Numbered from the stretch's first letter, positions 18,282 to 27,559 are shown. The stretch is 64,000 bases of DNA from Gordonia iterans (GCF_002993285.1 NZ_CP027433.1:2914001-2978000); one strand, 5' to 3'. Numbers and translations are program-made. Notes: generated by a model not told the origin, from the sequence alone.

Positions 18282-19400
18282 CTACCGTTCCCAGCACGCG
18301 TTCAAGACCCGTGCCGACTCAAACGTCTCACTCTTACCAGGAAAGAAGTACGCAACCTTGGTGTACGCGCGCTGCCCGTTGCACATACTCGGCTCGAATG
18401 CCACCACGGTGATGGGTACGTCTTCCTCAATCGGAGCATTCGCCCGGGGGGCGCCCGGCGGGGCGTAGTACCCGAGCCCCGTGGCGGTAGCCCGGTCACC
18501 ACCCCAGTCCCGCCATGTGAGGTCGTACGCATAGGTGGACGAGCCCGAGCCTCCGGAGTGGATCTCGCGGGGTTGCACGGTCCCGAAGCCCCTGCTGTTG
18601 CTGACTGCTGAGCCGAGAACGATCTTCTGGTCATCGCCCCGCGCAGCGGTTTCGGTGCCACGACCAGGTCCGTCGAACCTCTCGGCCTTCTCCCTGGACA
18701 GGAACACTCCCGACCCAGTGGTGGAGTTCCACACAGTTAGTCCGTTCTCTTCGGAGGCGATGGCCCAGTCATCGAAGTAGTACTGCTTGCCGTACTCCAC
18801 CCGCGGCACCTGGTATCCGTCGTTGGCGGGCTGGTTCATCCAACCGGTGGTGCCGGACGAGTCGACCGGATCGCCGACACGATCGTCCTTGAACTGGAAC
18901 AGCCACTTGCCTTTGCATGTCCCACTGCGATTCACACACCCCAGCGGGCTGTCCGGCCCGCTCATGCTCCTGACACCGCACTGGCCCTGGCCCGTGTACT
19001 CGTTCGGTGTACTGAAGTCGCATCCGATCCCGCCGGTCGGTGTGAGCAGATGCGCGTGCGTCACACCGCTCTTGGTGTACGTCCGCAGCGGTGTGGCACC
19101 GTCCGGCCTTGCTCCGCCCGCGCCGGGGTAGGCGCCCGCTACCGGGGCTGTGGGCGCGTCCGCCGACGGGTCGTCGGCATGCTGTTCCCCGGGACTCGGC
19201 GCCGCGTCGCTGATCTGGGTGGCGACGGGGTCCGGCGACGGTTTGTCGTCGCCGCGATCGATCACGATGGCGGCCACGACGGCGATGATTGCCACGACCA
19301 GGACTGCGACGATCCCGAGCAGAATCTTCGTCGCAGCAGTCGGTCCGGGCCCAGCCGGCTGCGGGGGCAGGGGTGTGGGGGCACCATGGAGATGGGTCAC
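18282..19400 (-). CDS. Membrane-anchored extracytoplasmic protein, unknown function
   Basis: A 372-residue protein with a Pro-rich N terminus, one membrane helix (ILLGIVAVLVVAIIAVVAAI, about residues 26-46) and a Ser/Pro/Asp linker. The large external domain carries several paired cysteines (GGIGCDFS, GQCGVRS, LGCVNRSGTC, SMCNGQ), probably disulfide-bonded. The final cysteine is in LNACWER. I recognise no domain. The third-position GC seems lower than in its neighbours, and it lies next to tRNA-Asn, a common integration site, so acquisition by transfer is possible. The 268-bp gap after it (19401-19668) shows nothing I can identify. Confidence 0.6.
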   Translation of the reverse strand: MTHLHGAPTPLPPQPAGPGPTAATKILLGIVAVLVVAIIAVVAAIVIDRGDDKPSPDPVATQISDAAPSPGEQHADDPSADAPTAPVAGAYPGAGGARPDGATPLRTYTKSGVTHAHLLTPTGGIGCDFSTPNEYTGQGQCGVRSMSGPDSPLGCVNRSGTCKGKWLFQFKDDRVGDPVDSSGTTGWMNQPANDGYQVPRVEYGKQYYFDDWAIASEENGLTVWNSTTGSGVFLSREKAERFDGPGRGTETAARGDDQKIVLGSAVSNSRGFGTVQPREIHSGGSGSSTYAYDLTWRDWGGDRATATGLGYYAPPGAPRANAPIEEDVPITVVAFEPSMCNGQRAYTKVAYFFPGKSETFESARVLNACWER

Positions 19401-19668
19401 CGGCGAGGCTCCTCGTCATGGGGTTGCTGAAATCATCCGTCAATCTAGTAGATGCGAAGCGACCGCGCTGCGGACGTATTCGGGGTCGCGATCGGCCCAC
19501 TCATCCAGGGGACGGACAGCTAGAGACCGAGTCAACGGAGTCGACAAACGCAAGGCCACGGCCATCCGGCGACAAAGGATCCGACCGGCCTTGCCGACGA
19601 GCCGGAAAGCGCCGCGCATGGAACTCGGGCAGCTACCCCGGCGGGATCCGCATGATCGGAGGCACCGG

Positions 19669-20328
19669 ATGCGCAGTCGATCTCACGGCAGTCGGTCGCA
19701 CGGCGACCGGTTTCGCAATCGCCGCGACGCCGGTCAGGTGCTCGCGGCTTCGCTGGGCGAGTACCGGGACCGGGGCGACGTCGTCGTCCTGGGCATCGCG
19801 CGCGGAGGCGTCCCCGTGGCCTTCGAGGTGGCCGGCGTCCTGCACGCCCGGCTCATCGTGCGCAAACTCGGAGTGCCCGGCCACGAGGAACTGGCCTTCG
19901 GCGCGATCGCCCCGAATCAGCAGACGGTGCTCGACGACGGCCTCATCGGCGCCCTGGGCATCACACCCGGACAGATCCGGCAGGTGATCGATGACGAGAC
20001 CGCGGAGCTGCGGCGCCGCGAGCAGAAGTACCGAGGTGGACTGGAACCGGCCGAATGGGCCGATGCGACGGCCATCGTCGTCGACGACGGACTCGCCACC
20101 GGCAACACCATGCGCGCCGCGGTGCGGGCGGTGCGGTCGGCGGGCCCGCGGGCGATCATCGTCGCCGTGCCGGTGGCACCGGCAGCCACCTGCCGGGAAT
20201 TGCGCTCCGAGGCAGAGGCCGTCGTGTGTCCGTGGACCCCGACGCCGTTCGGCGCGGTCGGCGCCTTCTACCGGGATTTCGGGCAGACCGGCGACGACGA
20301 GGTCCGGCGCCTCCTCGCCGAACGCTGA
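19669..20328 (+). CDS. Phosphoribosyltransferase-domain protein
   Basis: A 219-residue type I PRTase-fold protein. The PRPP loop is AIVVDDGLATGNTMRAAV at about residues 140-157, and the N-terminal block RRDAGQVLAASL with VVLGIARGGVPVAFEVA is typical of the stand-alone family in actinobacteria that is sometimes fused to dienelactone-hydrolase-like domains. ATG 19669 was chosen because GGAGG lies 6 bases before it and the conserved block begins soon after. The base acted on is unknown, and members may be regulatory rather than salvage enzymes. Confidence 0.82.
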   Translation: MRSRSHGSRSHGDRFRNRRDAGQVLAASLGEYRDRGDVVVLGIARGGVPVAFEVAGVLHARLIVRKLGVPGHEELAFGAIAPNQQTVLDDGLIGALGITPGQIRQVIDDETAELRRREQKYRGGLEPAEWADATAIVVDDGLATGNTMRAAVRAVRSAGPRAIIVAVPVAPAATCRELRSEAEAVVCPWTPTPFGAVGAFYRDFGQTGDDEVRRLLAER

Positions 20329-20512
20329 CATCCCGTCGGCGCGGATCACCGGACGAGCGCGCCGCAGCGCCTCCCCGAGGCGTACGAACACCTGAATGTG
20401 GCGGTTATTTCGTGTCCGGTGTTTCCATTCGACGCAATGTGTGGAAGAGTGTGTGGGGCAGGTGACTTATCGTGTCCCTGCGTTCCAGATACACAGAATG
20501 GTAGTAACAAGC

Positions 20513-20716
20513 GTGGCACAAGGCACCGTCAAATGGTTCAACGGCGAAAAGGGCTTCGGCTTCATCGCCCCCGACGGTGGAAGCGAAGACATCTTCGTCC
20601 ACTTCACCTCAATCAACGGTAGCGGTTTCCGCAACCTCGAAGAGGCACAGCGCGTCGAGTTCGACGTCGAGCAGGGCGCCAAGGGCCCGCAGGCGACGAA
20701 CGTCACCGCTCTCTGA
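20513..20716 (+). CDS. cspA: Cold-shock protein, CspA family
   Basis: A 67-residue single-domain RNA/ssDNA-binding protein: [15 protein letters not shown] carries RNP1 and DIFVHFTSI carries RNP2. GTG 20513 was chosen because [10 protein letters not shown] is the usual N terminus. An in-frame ATG at 20498 would add five residues, and neither has a good ribosome site. The roughly 180-base upstream region is relatively AT-rich and contains CGTGTCC twice, compatible with a long cold-shock leader. A very strong terminator follows 8 bases after the stop. Confidence 0.93.
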   Translation: MAQGTVKWFNGEKGFGFIAPDGGSEDIFVHFTSINGSGFRNLEEAQRVEFDVEQGAKGPQATNVTAL

Positions 20717-20724
20717 CAGACCTC

Positions 20725-20764
20725 AACACCAGCGCCCCGGCATTCGTGCCGGGGCGCTGGTGTT
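20725..20764 (+). terminator. Strong terminator after cspA
   Basis: A perfect 18-bp stem (AACACCAGCGCCCCGGCA and its complement) is capped by a TTCG tetraloop and followed by TTTC. It may also protect the end of the convergent MOSC gene. Confidence 0.93.
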
Positions 20765-20792
20765 TTCTACGGGCCGGTGTCTTCGAAGCACC

Positions 20793-21347
20793 TCACCCGC
20801 CGGCGAACACCTCCGCGATGCTCAGCGCACCCGCCGGACGATCAACGACGACGATCTCGTCCCCCGCAGAAACCTTGCCGCCCTGCACGATTCGCAGATA
20901 GGCGCCCGGACGCCCGGCTTGTGCGAAGCGCTTCACCCAGCCGCGCTCGTCGTCGCCGCCGACCCAGCGCGCGAAGGTCTGACACGGAATCCGGGGCTTG
21001 GTCACCTCGACGACCACCTTCGCGCCGATCTGCCACCGCTCCCCTATCCGGGCGCCCGAGACATCGATCCCCGTCGTGCGCAGGTTCTCCCCGAACCACC
21101 CCGGCGGGGTGTCGCGCCCGAGCTCGGCGGACCATCGTCGCGCGTCCTCGTCGGCGTACACGTAGACCGCCTGGTCCAGCCCGCCGTGATGCTTCCGGTC
21201 GGCCTGGACATCGCGATACAGCCCGTAGGGTCCGACCTTCACCGGCCCGTCGACGGGCCGCTTGTCGATCGCGGTGACCCCGGCTCTTCCGCCGGGGTCG
21301 GGCAATAACTGATGGACGACGCAGACGTCGAGCACTTGTGCGGTCAT
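20793..21347 (-). CDS. MOSC-domain protein (YiiM-like)
   Basis: A 184-residue protein with the MOSC fold of molybdenum-cofactor sulfurase C-terminal domains. GENLRTTGIDV and the cysteine motif RIPCQTFARW are visible, preceded by DRKHHGGLDQAVYVYADED. Stand-alone members bind sulfur or molybdenum-cofactor intermediates and reduce N-hydroxylated compounds in some species. ATG 21347 follows a GGAGG-type site. It diverges from a TetR/efflux operon across an 80-bp gap containing the TetR operator and could be co-regulated with it. Confidence 0.85.
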   Translation of the reverse strand: MTAQVLDVCVVHQLLPDPGGRAGVTAIDKRPVDGPVKVGPYGLYRDVQADRKHHGGLDQAVYVYADEDARRWSAELGRDTPPGWFGENLRTTGIDVSGARIGERWQIGAKVVVEVTKPRIPCQTFARWVGGDDERGWVKRFAQAGRPGAYLRIVQGGKVSAGDEIVVVDRPAGALSIAEVFAGG

Positions 21348-21403
21348 GCCCTCCAGACTACGAGAGGGGACCTCGCGGTTCCGCCCGCCAGTTGCGCAAC
21401 AGA

Positions 21404-21433
21404 TTGCACTGGTGCAATAATGCACCAGTGCAA
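21404..21433. promoter_or_regulatory. Operator of the TetR/efflux operon
   Basis: TTGCACTGGTGCA (21404-21416), spacer ATAA, and the exact reverse complement (21421-21433) form a 13-bp perfect inverted repeat. It covers the proposed GTG start of the TetR gene at 21428, so bound repressor would block transcription directly. The absence of a ribosome site suggests a leaderless message. Confidence 0.85.
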
Positions 21434-22030
21434 GAATTTGACGGAGTGCGGGACCGCAAGCGGGCCGAGACGTTCCGGCGTATCCATGAGGCCGCCGTCG
21501 AGTTGACCCTGCGCGACGGCCTCGCCGCGGCGACGGTCAGCGCGATCGCCGAGCGGGCGGGCATCTCGCGCCGCACCTTCTTCAACTACTTCGCCTCCAA
21601 GGAGGACGCGGTCCTCGGCGTCCAGGAACCGCGTATTCCCCCGAAGGCGCTGGAGACCTTCCTCACTCGGAACGACGAGGACCGCCTGGGCAAGGCCCTG
21701 CAGCTGACGATGGCGACCATGGCCACGATCGGACCGCGGGCCAGCCCCGAGCTGCGGCGGATCGTCGCCGCGCACCCCGAACTGGTCGACAGCATCCGCG
21801 CCCACCGAGTCGCCACCCAGGACCTGCTGATGAGTGTGCTGTCGCAGCGCCTGGCCGACGATCCGGCCGCGCCGACCGCCTCCGACACGGCCCGCGCCCT
21901 ACTCCTGCTCGCCGGTGCCGTGCTCCGCTTCGCCTATCACGACGACCCAGACCTGCTCGACGACCCGGACCCCTCCGCCGTCGAGAACGCACTCGCCGCC
22001 TTCCGTACAGCCCTGAGAGAGATTCGTTGA
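21428..22030 (+). CDS. TetR-family repressor of the adjacent efflux pump
   Basis: A 200-residue regulator with the N-terminal helix-turn-helix ATVSAIAERAGISRRTFFNY at about residues 36-56 and a variable ligand-binding C terminus. GTG 21428 gives VQEFDGVRDRKRAETF, a normal TetR N terminus; the frame is open upstream to 21338 but runs through the operator. No ribosome site precedes this GTG, in keeping with leaderless translation. The stop overlaps the TTG start of a DHA2 transporter, so the pair is one operon. It probably represses itself and the pump until a drug or lipid binds. Confidence 0.9.
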   Translation: MQEFDGVRDRKRAETFRRIHEAAVELTLRDGLAAATVSAIAERAGISRRTFFNYFASKEDAVLGVQEPRIPPKALETFLTRNDEDRLGKALQLTMATMATIGPRASPELRRIVAAHPELVDSIRAHRVATQDLLMSVLSQRLADDPAAPTASDTARALLLLAGAVLRFAYHDDPDLLDDPDPSAVENALAAFRTALREIR

Positions 22031-23676
22031 CTGACCGCACCGCCCCGCCGACCGCTGAAGCCGCCGGCGACCGCAAGATCCTGTTCCTGTTCATCGGCCT
22101 GATGATCACCATGCTTCTGGCCGCGCTGAACCAGACCGTGCTCTCGACTGCGCTGCCGACCATGGTCGGAGAACTCGAAGGCGTCGACCTGATGCCGTGG
22201 GTGATCACCGGCTACATCCTGGCCACCACCGTGGTGATGCCCGTCTACGGCCGGATCGGCGACCTGTTCGGCCGCAAGCCGGTGATTCTGGCCGCGATCT
22301 CGATCTTCATCGCCGGGTCGATCCTCGGCGCACTCGCGCAGAACATCGACGTGCTGATCGCAGCCCGCGTGATCCAGGGCCTGGGCGGCGGCGGGTTGAT
22401 GGTGCTGTCGCAGGCCGCCATCGCCGACGTCGTCCCCGCCCGCGAGCGGGGCCGCTACATGGGCATGATCGGCGCGGTGTTCGCGGTCGCGTCGGTGGCC
22501 GGCCCGCTGCTGGGCGGCTGGCTCACCGAGGGCCCGGGCTGGCGGTGGGCGTTCTGGATGAACATTCCGCTCGGCGCACTCGCCATCGGCGCCTGCGTGG
22601 TCTTCTTGCAGCTCCCCAAGGTCGAACGCACCCAGCGGCCCAAGCTGGACTACCTCGGTATGACGCTGATCGCCACGGCGACCACCACGCTGGTGCTGGT
22701 CTCGACGTGGGGCGGCACCAAGTACGCCTGGAGCTCGCCGCACATCATCGGCTTGATCGCGGCGACTGTCGTCATCGGGGCGGCGTTCTGCTGGGCCGAG
22801 ACCCGCGCAGTGCACCCGGTGATTCCCATGGCGCTGTTCAAGGACCGCAACTTCACCGTGACGACCATCGCTGCCCTGATGATCGGGATCGCGATGTTCG
22901 GAGCCCTCGGTTACATGCCGACCTACATTCAGATGGCGCTGGGCGTCAGCGCGACGGTCGCCGGCCTGCTGATGATTCCGATGATGGGCGGCCTGCTGGT
23001 GGCCTCGGTCGCCGCCGGACGCGTCGTCACCCGAACCGGACGCTACAAAGCGTTCCCGATCGTCGGCTCGGTGATCATCGGCGTCGGTCTGGCGCTGCTG
23101 TCCACCCTCCACATCGAGAGTCCGACCTGGCTCATGTGCCTGTATCTGGGCGTGCTCGGCACCGGCATCGGACTGTCACTGCAGATCTTGACCCTGATCG
23201 TGCAGAACTCCTTCCCCGGCGGTGCGATCGTCGGGACCGCGACGGCGGCCACGAACTACTTCCGGCAGGTGGGTTCCACACTCGGAGCGGCCATCGTCGG
23301 CGCGGTGTTCGCGAATCGCCTCATCGGCCTGCTCAACGAGAAGCTGAGCGGTGCCGTCGCGCCCGGCGGAGACGTCGCCTCCGAACGCAAGCACCTCACG
23401 CCGGAGATGGTCAACCAGATGCCCGATCCCCTGCGCGACTTGGTGATCCACGCCTACAACGAGGCGCTCGTCCCGGTCTTCCTCTTCCTGGTCCCCGTGG
23501 CAGTGGTGTCACTCGTCGCACTCTGTTTCGTCAAGGAGACGGCGCTGGCGACGACCGTGCGCGACGAGATCGCCGCCGAGTCCCTCGCCGAGGGGCAGTT
23601 GCTGGAAATGGTCGACGACCCCGCCGACTTCCCCACCGGCCACGAGGCGGCGCCTAGCTCGGGAAGTCGGCGATGA
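22027..23676 (+). CDS. MFS multidrug efflux transporter, DHA2 (EmrB/QacA) family
   Basis: A 549-residue inner-membrane proton-driven exporter with about 14 membrane helices. The DHA2 signatures are LNQTVLSTALPTMVGEL in the first helix, GRIGDLFGRKPVI in the first cytoplasmic loop and GAVFAVASVAGPLLGGWLT (motif C) in helix 5. The TTG start lies in TTGA, overlapping the TetR stop by four bases. The C terminus is a cytoplasmic tail rich in Glu/Asp/Ser. Its last 23 bases overlap the convergent VOC gene. Confidence 0.93.
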   Translation: MTDRTAPPTAEAAGDRKILFLFIGLMITMLLAALNQTVLSTALPTMVGELEGVDLMPWVITGYILATTVVMPVYGRIGDLFGRKPVILAAISIFIAGSILGALAQNIDVLIAARVIQGLGGGGLMVLSQAAIADVVPARERGRYMGMIGAVFAVASVAGPLLGGWLTEGPGWRWAFWMNIPLGALAIGACVVFLQLPKVERTQRPKLDYLGMTLIATATTTLVLVSTWGGTKYAWSSPHIIGLIAATVVIGAAFCWAETRAVHPVIPMALFKDRNFTVTTIAALMIGIAMFGALGYMPTYIQMALGVSATVAGLLMIPMMGGLLVASVAAGRVVTRTGRYKAFPIVGSVIIGVGLALLSTLHIESPTWLMCLYLGVLGTGIGLSLQILTLIVQNSFPGGAIVGTATAATNYFRQVGSTLGAAIVGAVFANRLIGLLNEKLSGAVAPGGDVASERKHLTPEMVNQMPDPLRDLVIHAYNEALVPVFLFLVPVAVVSLVALCFVKETALATTVRDEIAAESLAEGQLLEMVDDPADFPTGHEAAPSSGSRR

Positions 23677-24550
23677 CGATCTTCTTCATCCCCATCATCG
23701 CCCCGTAGGCTTCCGGGCCGGTCATCAGTGAATCCATGTCCGCCGGCACGATCTGCCAGCTGAGGCCGAACTCGTCGGCGCACCAGCCGCACTGCTCGGC
23801 CTCCGGCACCGCCGAGAGCGCCTCCCAGAACCGGTCGATCTCCGCCTGGTCGGCGCAGTTCACCTGGAAGCTCACGCCGCACGTGAACGAGAAATCTCTG
23901 GGCTCGGGCGAATCCGCCGCGGTGAACCATTGACCGGCGAGCCGGAAGTCGCCGAACATCACCGAGTCGGCGCGCGCCGCACCTGTCGCCGTCGAGTACT
24001 CGACCACCATGCCGACGCCAGCATCGTCGAACAGTGACGTGTACTTCGAAATCGCCTCCCTGGCCTTGTTCTGCGCCGCACCGCAGAAGAGCAGCGACGG
24101 GATCACGAAGGGCCGCGGCTCGCCCTCGGGGTTGGTGAGGATCAACTGCCAGGTGACGCCGTATCGGTCCCGCACCTGGCCGTACCGCGGGCTGAACGGG
24201 TACTCCCCCAGGTCGCTGAGCACGTCGCCGCCGTCGGCCAGTCCGGCCCAGACCAGGTCGAGATTCGACGCCGCATCCGCATCGCCGGACGGATCGAAGT
24301 TCAGCATGAAGCTCACCGACTCGTTGGGCGCGAACTCCGGCCCGGCGTTGATGAAGACGATCTGGTAGTCCCCGATCACGATCTCGGCGGTAAGGGGCTC
24401 GCCCGCCAAGTGCTTCTGGAAGTCGGGCAGGCCCTCGTCGGGATAGCGCATCAGAACTCGGCCGGCGGTGTTCGGCAAGACCTGTGCGTAATAGTCGGCG
24501 GCTTCGGCGGCGTTGCCGTCGAACCAGATGTTCGGAACGATCTTCTGCAT
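23654..24550 (-). CDS. Tandem VOC-superfamily protein (PhnB-like)
   Basis: A 298-residue protein made of two related halves. Each starts with a pattern like KIVPNIWFDGNAAEAADYYAQ or PSLLFCGAAQNKAREAISKY and ends with a DRYGVTWQLI or DEFGLSWQIV block, as in the PhnB/3-demethylubiquinone methyltransferase-like VOC family. The second half ends at PADMDSLM. The actual activity is unknown; many members bind metals or electrophilic drugs. ATG 24550 fits the conserved start. It diverges from the next gene and overlaps the transporter end on the opposite strand. Confidence 0.85.
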   Translation of the reverse strand: MQKIVPNIWFDGNAAEAADYYAQVLPNTAGRVLMRYPDEGLPDFQKHLAGEPLTAEIVIGDYQIVFINAGPEFAPNESVSFMLNFDPSGDADAASNLDLVWAGLADGGDVLSDLGEYPFSPRYGQVRDRYGVTWQLILTNPEGEPRPFVIPSLLFCGAAQNKAREAISKYTSLFDDAGVGMVVEYSTATGAARADSVMFGDFRLAGQWFTAADSPEPRDFSFTCGVSFQVNCADQAEIDRFWEALSAVPEAEQCGWCADEFGLSWQIVPADMDSLMTGPEAYGAMMGMKKIVIADFPS

Positions 24551-24654
24551 GGTGGGCCTCCCGAATCGGCGATGCACGTGGTGTACGTCTCTATTCTGTG
24601 CTCCGGGTACGACAGATTTCCCGACGATGCCAACAATCATTGTACCGTTTAGCC

Positions 24655-25383
24655 ATGAGTAACGTGGCTGAGAAGGGCATCCGCCGACTGGCGTCGGCGG
24701 CCGGCCAGGCGACCACGCTGGCGACCCGGGCGGCGGGAGCCGCCACGCAGGCGGCCTCCGTGCCCGCGGGCAAGGCCATCGACACCGCTCGATCGCTCAA
24801 CCCGATCCAGCAGACGCCCACCCCGGTCGACGGCGTCGGCACCGCGAACAAGCTGCTGCGTCAGCTCGGGATCAGCGCCTTCACCCCCAGTCTGGGCCTG
24901 AGCACCGATCTCACCCTCCCGGTAGGTGTCGGCGGGGCTGTCGCCGGTCCGTACACGCCCGGCATCGGGAATCTGACCGTCGCCGGGGTCAGCGTCAACG
25001 CCGTGCGTCGCGGCGAGATTCTGTGCGGCTTCGTCTCGGTCGGCGTCTTCGCCGACTTCGGCGACAAGTCCGGGCTGCACGTCGCCTGGTTCAACTTGAA
25101 CACCCTGCGGGGCGGACTCGACGCACCCCTCGGAGGCCTGATCGACACCGTGCTGGATGCGGTGAGAAGTCATGTGAAAGCCGCGCCCATCCCGGCCGCC
25201 ACGTACAACACGCCGATCAACGCACTCAAACGGGCCCTCTCGATCGTGCCCTCGAACGGCGTCCGCGGCGGGGTCGTCGAGACCGGTCCCGGCCTGGTGC
25301 TGTGCGCGGTCTACGGCACGGTCAAGCGCGGCGACGTCACCTACGTCTTCTTGCCGTCGATCGGCATCACCGAGGCGCGCTGA
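24655..25383 (+). CDS. Conserved hypothetical protein, Ala/Gly-rich
   Basis: A 242-residue protein I do not recognise. The first 50 residues are Ala/Thr-rich and amphipathic (LASAAGQATTLATRAAGAAT). The rest is Gly/Val-rich with beta-strand character (LTLPVGVGGAVAGPYTPG, VAGVSVNAVRRGEILCGFV). No signal peptide or clear membrane helix is visible. ATG 24655 begins 10 bases after a TTGTACCGTTTAG segment and has no clear ribosome site. It may be a lipid- or granule-associated protein given the amphipathic start, but that is speculation. Confidence 0.55.
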   Translation: MSNVAEKGIRRLASAAGQATTLATRAAGAATQAASVPAGKAIDTARSLNPIQQTPTPVDGVGTANKLLRQLGISAFTPSLGLSTDLTLPVGVGGAVAGPYTPGIGNLTVAGVSVNAVRRGEILCGFVSVGVFADFGDKSGLHVAWFNLNTLRGGLDAPLGGLIDTVLDAVRSHVKAAPIPAATYNTPINALKRALSIVPSNGVRGGVVETGPGLVLCAVYGTVKRGDVTYVFLPSIGITEAR

Positions 25384-25404
25384 CCGGACGGTCCCGGACG
25401 GCGT

Positions 25405-25443
25405 GTGCTGTGAAGTGGTTCTCCACGAGCCACTTCACAGCAC
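25405..25443. terminator. Hairpin terminator after the Ala/Gly-rich protein
   Basis: A perfect 14-bp stem (GTGCTGTGAAGTGG and its complement) has an 11-base loop and starts about 21 bases after the stop. It has no T-run but isolates the gene from the OPT transporter. Confidence 0.75.
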
Positions 25444-25567
25444 TCGAGAGTCGATCACCGACGGGACACCAGCTCGAAGACCGGGAATCGGCGACTCGCC
25501 CCCTTTGCCCGAATCGCGGTGCGGGGTAACGGTACGAGGCCACTCCCACCGGTTCTAAGGTGAGCAG

Positions 25568-27559
25568 ATGACCAGTGCCACACGCAGTTCGACGTTGCGG
25601 GAGCTGACCCTCCGAAGTGTGATTCTGGGTGGCCTGATCACCCTGGTCTTCACCGCCGCCAACGTGTACCTCGGCCTCAAGGTCGGCCTCACTTTCGCCA
25701 CCGCGATTCCGGCCGCGGTGATCTCGATGTCGGTGCTGCGATACTTCGCCAACCACTCGATCGTCGAGAACAACATCGTTCAGACCATCGCCTCGGCGGC
25801 CGGAACCCTGTCGGCGATCATCTTCGTGCTGCCCGGCCTGATCATGATCGGCTGGTGGACCGGGTTCCCGTATTGGGAGACCGTCGCCGTCTGTGCGATC
25901 GGCGGCATCCTCGGCGTCATGTACTCCATCCCGCTGCGGCGGGTGCTGGTGACCGGATCAGATCTGCCCTTCCCCGAGGGCGTCGCGGCCGCCGAGGTGC
26001 TCAAGGTGGGCGACAGCGAGGTGGGAGCCGAGCAGAACCGCGGCGGCATGCGCATGATCGTCACCGGCTCGCTGGTGGCGGCCGGGTTCTCGCTGCTGGC
26101 CTCGCTCAAGGTGGTCGCCAGTTCGGTGTCCGGAGCGTTCAAGGTCGCCGGCGGCGCCTCGATGTGGGGCGCGAGCCTGTCCATGGCACTCATCGGCGTC
26201 GGGCACCTGGTGGGCGTCTCGGTGGGCGTCGCGATGCTGGTCGGCCTGGTGATCTCGTACTTCGTGCTGTTGCCGATCCGATCGTCCGGGGAGATCGGCG
26301 CCGGTGACCTGCTCGACCAGGTGAGTACGATCTTCGCCGGCGACGTCCGGTTCATCGGCGCCGGCGCGATCGCGGTGGCCGCGGTGTGGACTCTGCTGAC
26401 CCTGATCGTGCCGATCGTGCGCGGGATCGTCGATTCGGTGGCCAGCGCACGGAAACGCCGCGGCGGCGAACTGGTCGACATCACCGAGCGCGACATCCCC
26501 ATCCAATACGTGGGCGGCGTCGTGCTGATCTCGATGATCCCGGTGGGCTGGCTGCTCTGGGACTTCTTGCAGGACAGCGTCATCGCCCAGAATGCGGGCG
26601 GCATGGTCGCCATCAGCGTGATCTTCGTGCTGTCGATCGGGCTGATCGTGGGCGCCGTGTGCGGCTACATGGCCGGCCTGATCGGGTCGTCGAACAGCCC
26701 GATATCCGGTGTCGGCATCCTGGTGGTGCTGCTGGCCGCGGTACTGCTGAAGGCCACTCACGGCAGCGACGGCGGCGACGAGGCGCTCGCGATGACCGCG
26801 TACACGCTGTTCACCGCGGCCGTCGTCTTCGGAATCGCGACCATCTCCAACGACAACCTGCAAGACCTCAAGACCGGCCAGCTGGTCGGGGCCACCCCGT
26901 GGAAGCAGCAGGTGGCGCTGGTGATCGGCGTGATGTTCGGCGCCATCGTGATCCCACCGGTGCTGGGACTGATGAACACCGCGTTCGGCTTTCAGGGAGC
27001 GCCCGGAGCCGGCGACGACGCACTGGCGGCGCCGCAGGCCGCACTGATGTCGTCGTTGGCACAGGGCGTGTTCGGCAGCGACCTCGACTGGGGGCTGATC
27101 TGGCTCGGTGTGGCGATCGGCGCCGTCGTGATCGTCGTCGACGAGGTGCTCAAACGCACGACGTCGTTCCGGCTTCCGCCCCTGGCGGTCGGCATGGGCA
27201 TGTACCTGCCGATGGCGCTGACCCTGATCATCCCGATCGGCGCATTCATCGGGCGTGCGTACGACAACTGGGCCGATCGGGACCGTGCCGACGCCGCGCG
27301 CAAGAAGCGCCTCGGCGTGCTGATGGCGACCGGCCTGATCGTCGGCGAGAGCTTGTACGGTGTCTTGTTCGCCGGGTTGATCGCCGGCACCGGCAAGGAG
27401 GAGCCGCTTGCGCTGCCCTTCCTCGGCGAGGGCTACAGCACCGCGGCGCAGGTGGTCGGTGTGTTCGTCTTCGTCGGCCTGATCGTCTGGCTGTACAGCT
27501 TCGTCCGCAAGACCGCGTCCAAACCGTACGACGGTCCACCGGTGAAGTCGGTGCTGTGA
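25568..27559 (+). CDS. OPT-family oligopeptide/metal-chelate transporter
   Basis: A 663-residue integral membrane protein of the oligopeptide transporter family, which imports peptides or metal-chelate conjugates with protons. The signature NIVQTIASAAGTL is visible near residue 73, with SDLPFPEGVAAAEVLK after it and GLIGSSNSPISGVGILVV in mid-protein. About 15 hydrophobic segments are present. The ATG at 25568 follows CTAAGGTGAG. No partner genes lie nearby. The substrate, whether peptide or siderophore-like chelate, cannot be told. Confidence 0.92.
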   Translation: MTSATRSSTLRELTLRSVILGGLITLVFTAANVYLGLKVGLTFATAIPAAVISMSVLRYFANHSIVENNIVQTIASAAGTLSAIIFVLPGLIMIGWWTGFPYWETVAVCAIGGILGVMYSIPLRRVLVTGSDLPFPEGVAAAEVLKVGDSEVGAEQNRGGMRMIVTGSLVAAGFSLLASLKVVASSVSGAFKVAGGASMWGASLSMALIGVGHLVGVSVGVAMLVGLVISYFVLLPIRSSGEIGAGDLLDQVSTIFAGDVRFIGAGAIAVAAVWTLLTLIVPIVRGIVDSVASARKRRGGELVDITERDIPIQYVGGVVLISMIPVGWLLWDFLQDSVIAQNAGGMVAISVIFVLSIGLIVGAVCGYMAGLIGSSNSPISGVGILVVLLAAVLLKATHGSDGGDEALAMTAYTLFTAAVVFGIATISNDNLQDLKTGQLVGATPWKQQVALVIGVMFGAIVIPPVLGLMNTAFGFQGAPGAGDDALAAPQAALMSSLAQGVFGSDLDWGLIWLGVAIGAVVIVVDEVLKRTTSFRLPPLAVGMGMYLPMALTLIIPIGAFIGRAYDNWADRDRADAARKKRLGVLMATGLIVGESLYGVLFAGLIAGTGKEEPLALPFLGEGYSTAAQVVGVFVFVGLIVWLYSFVRKTASKPYDGPPVKSVL

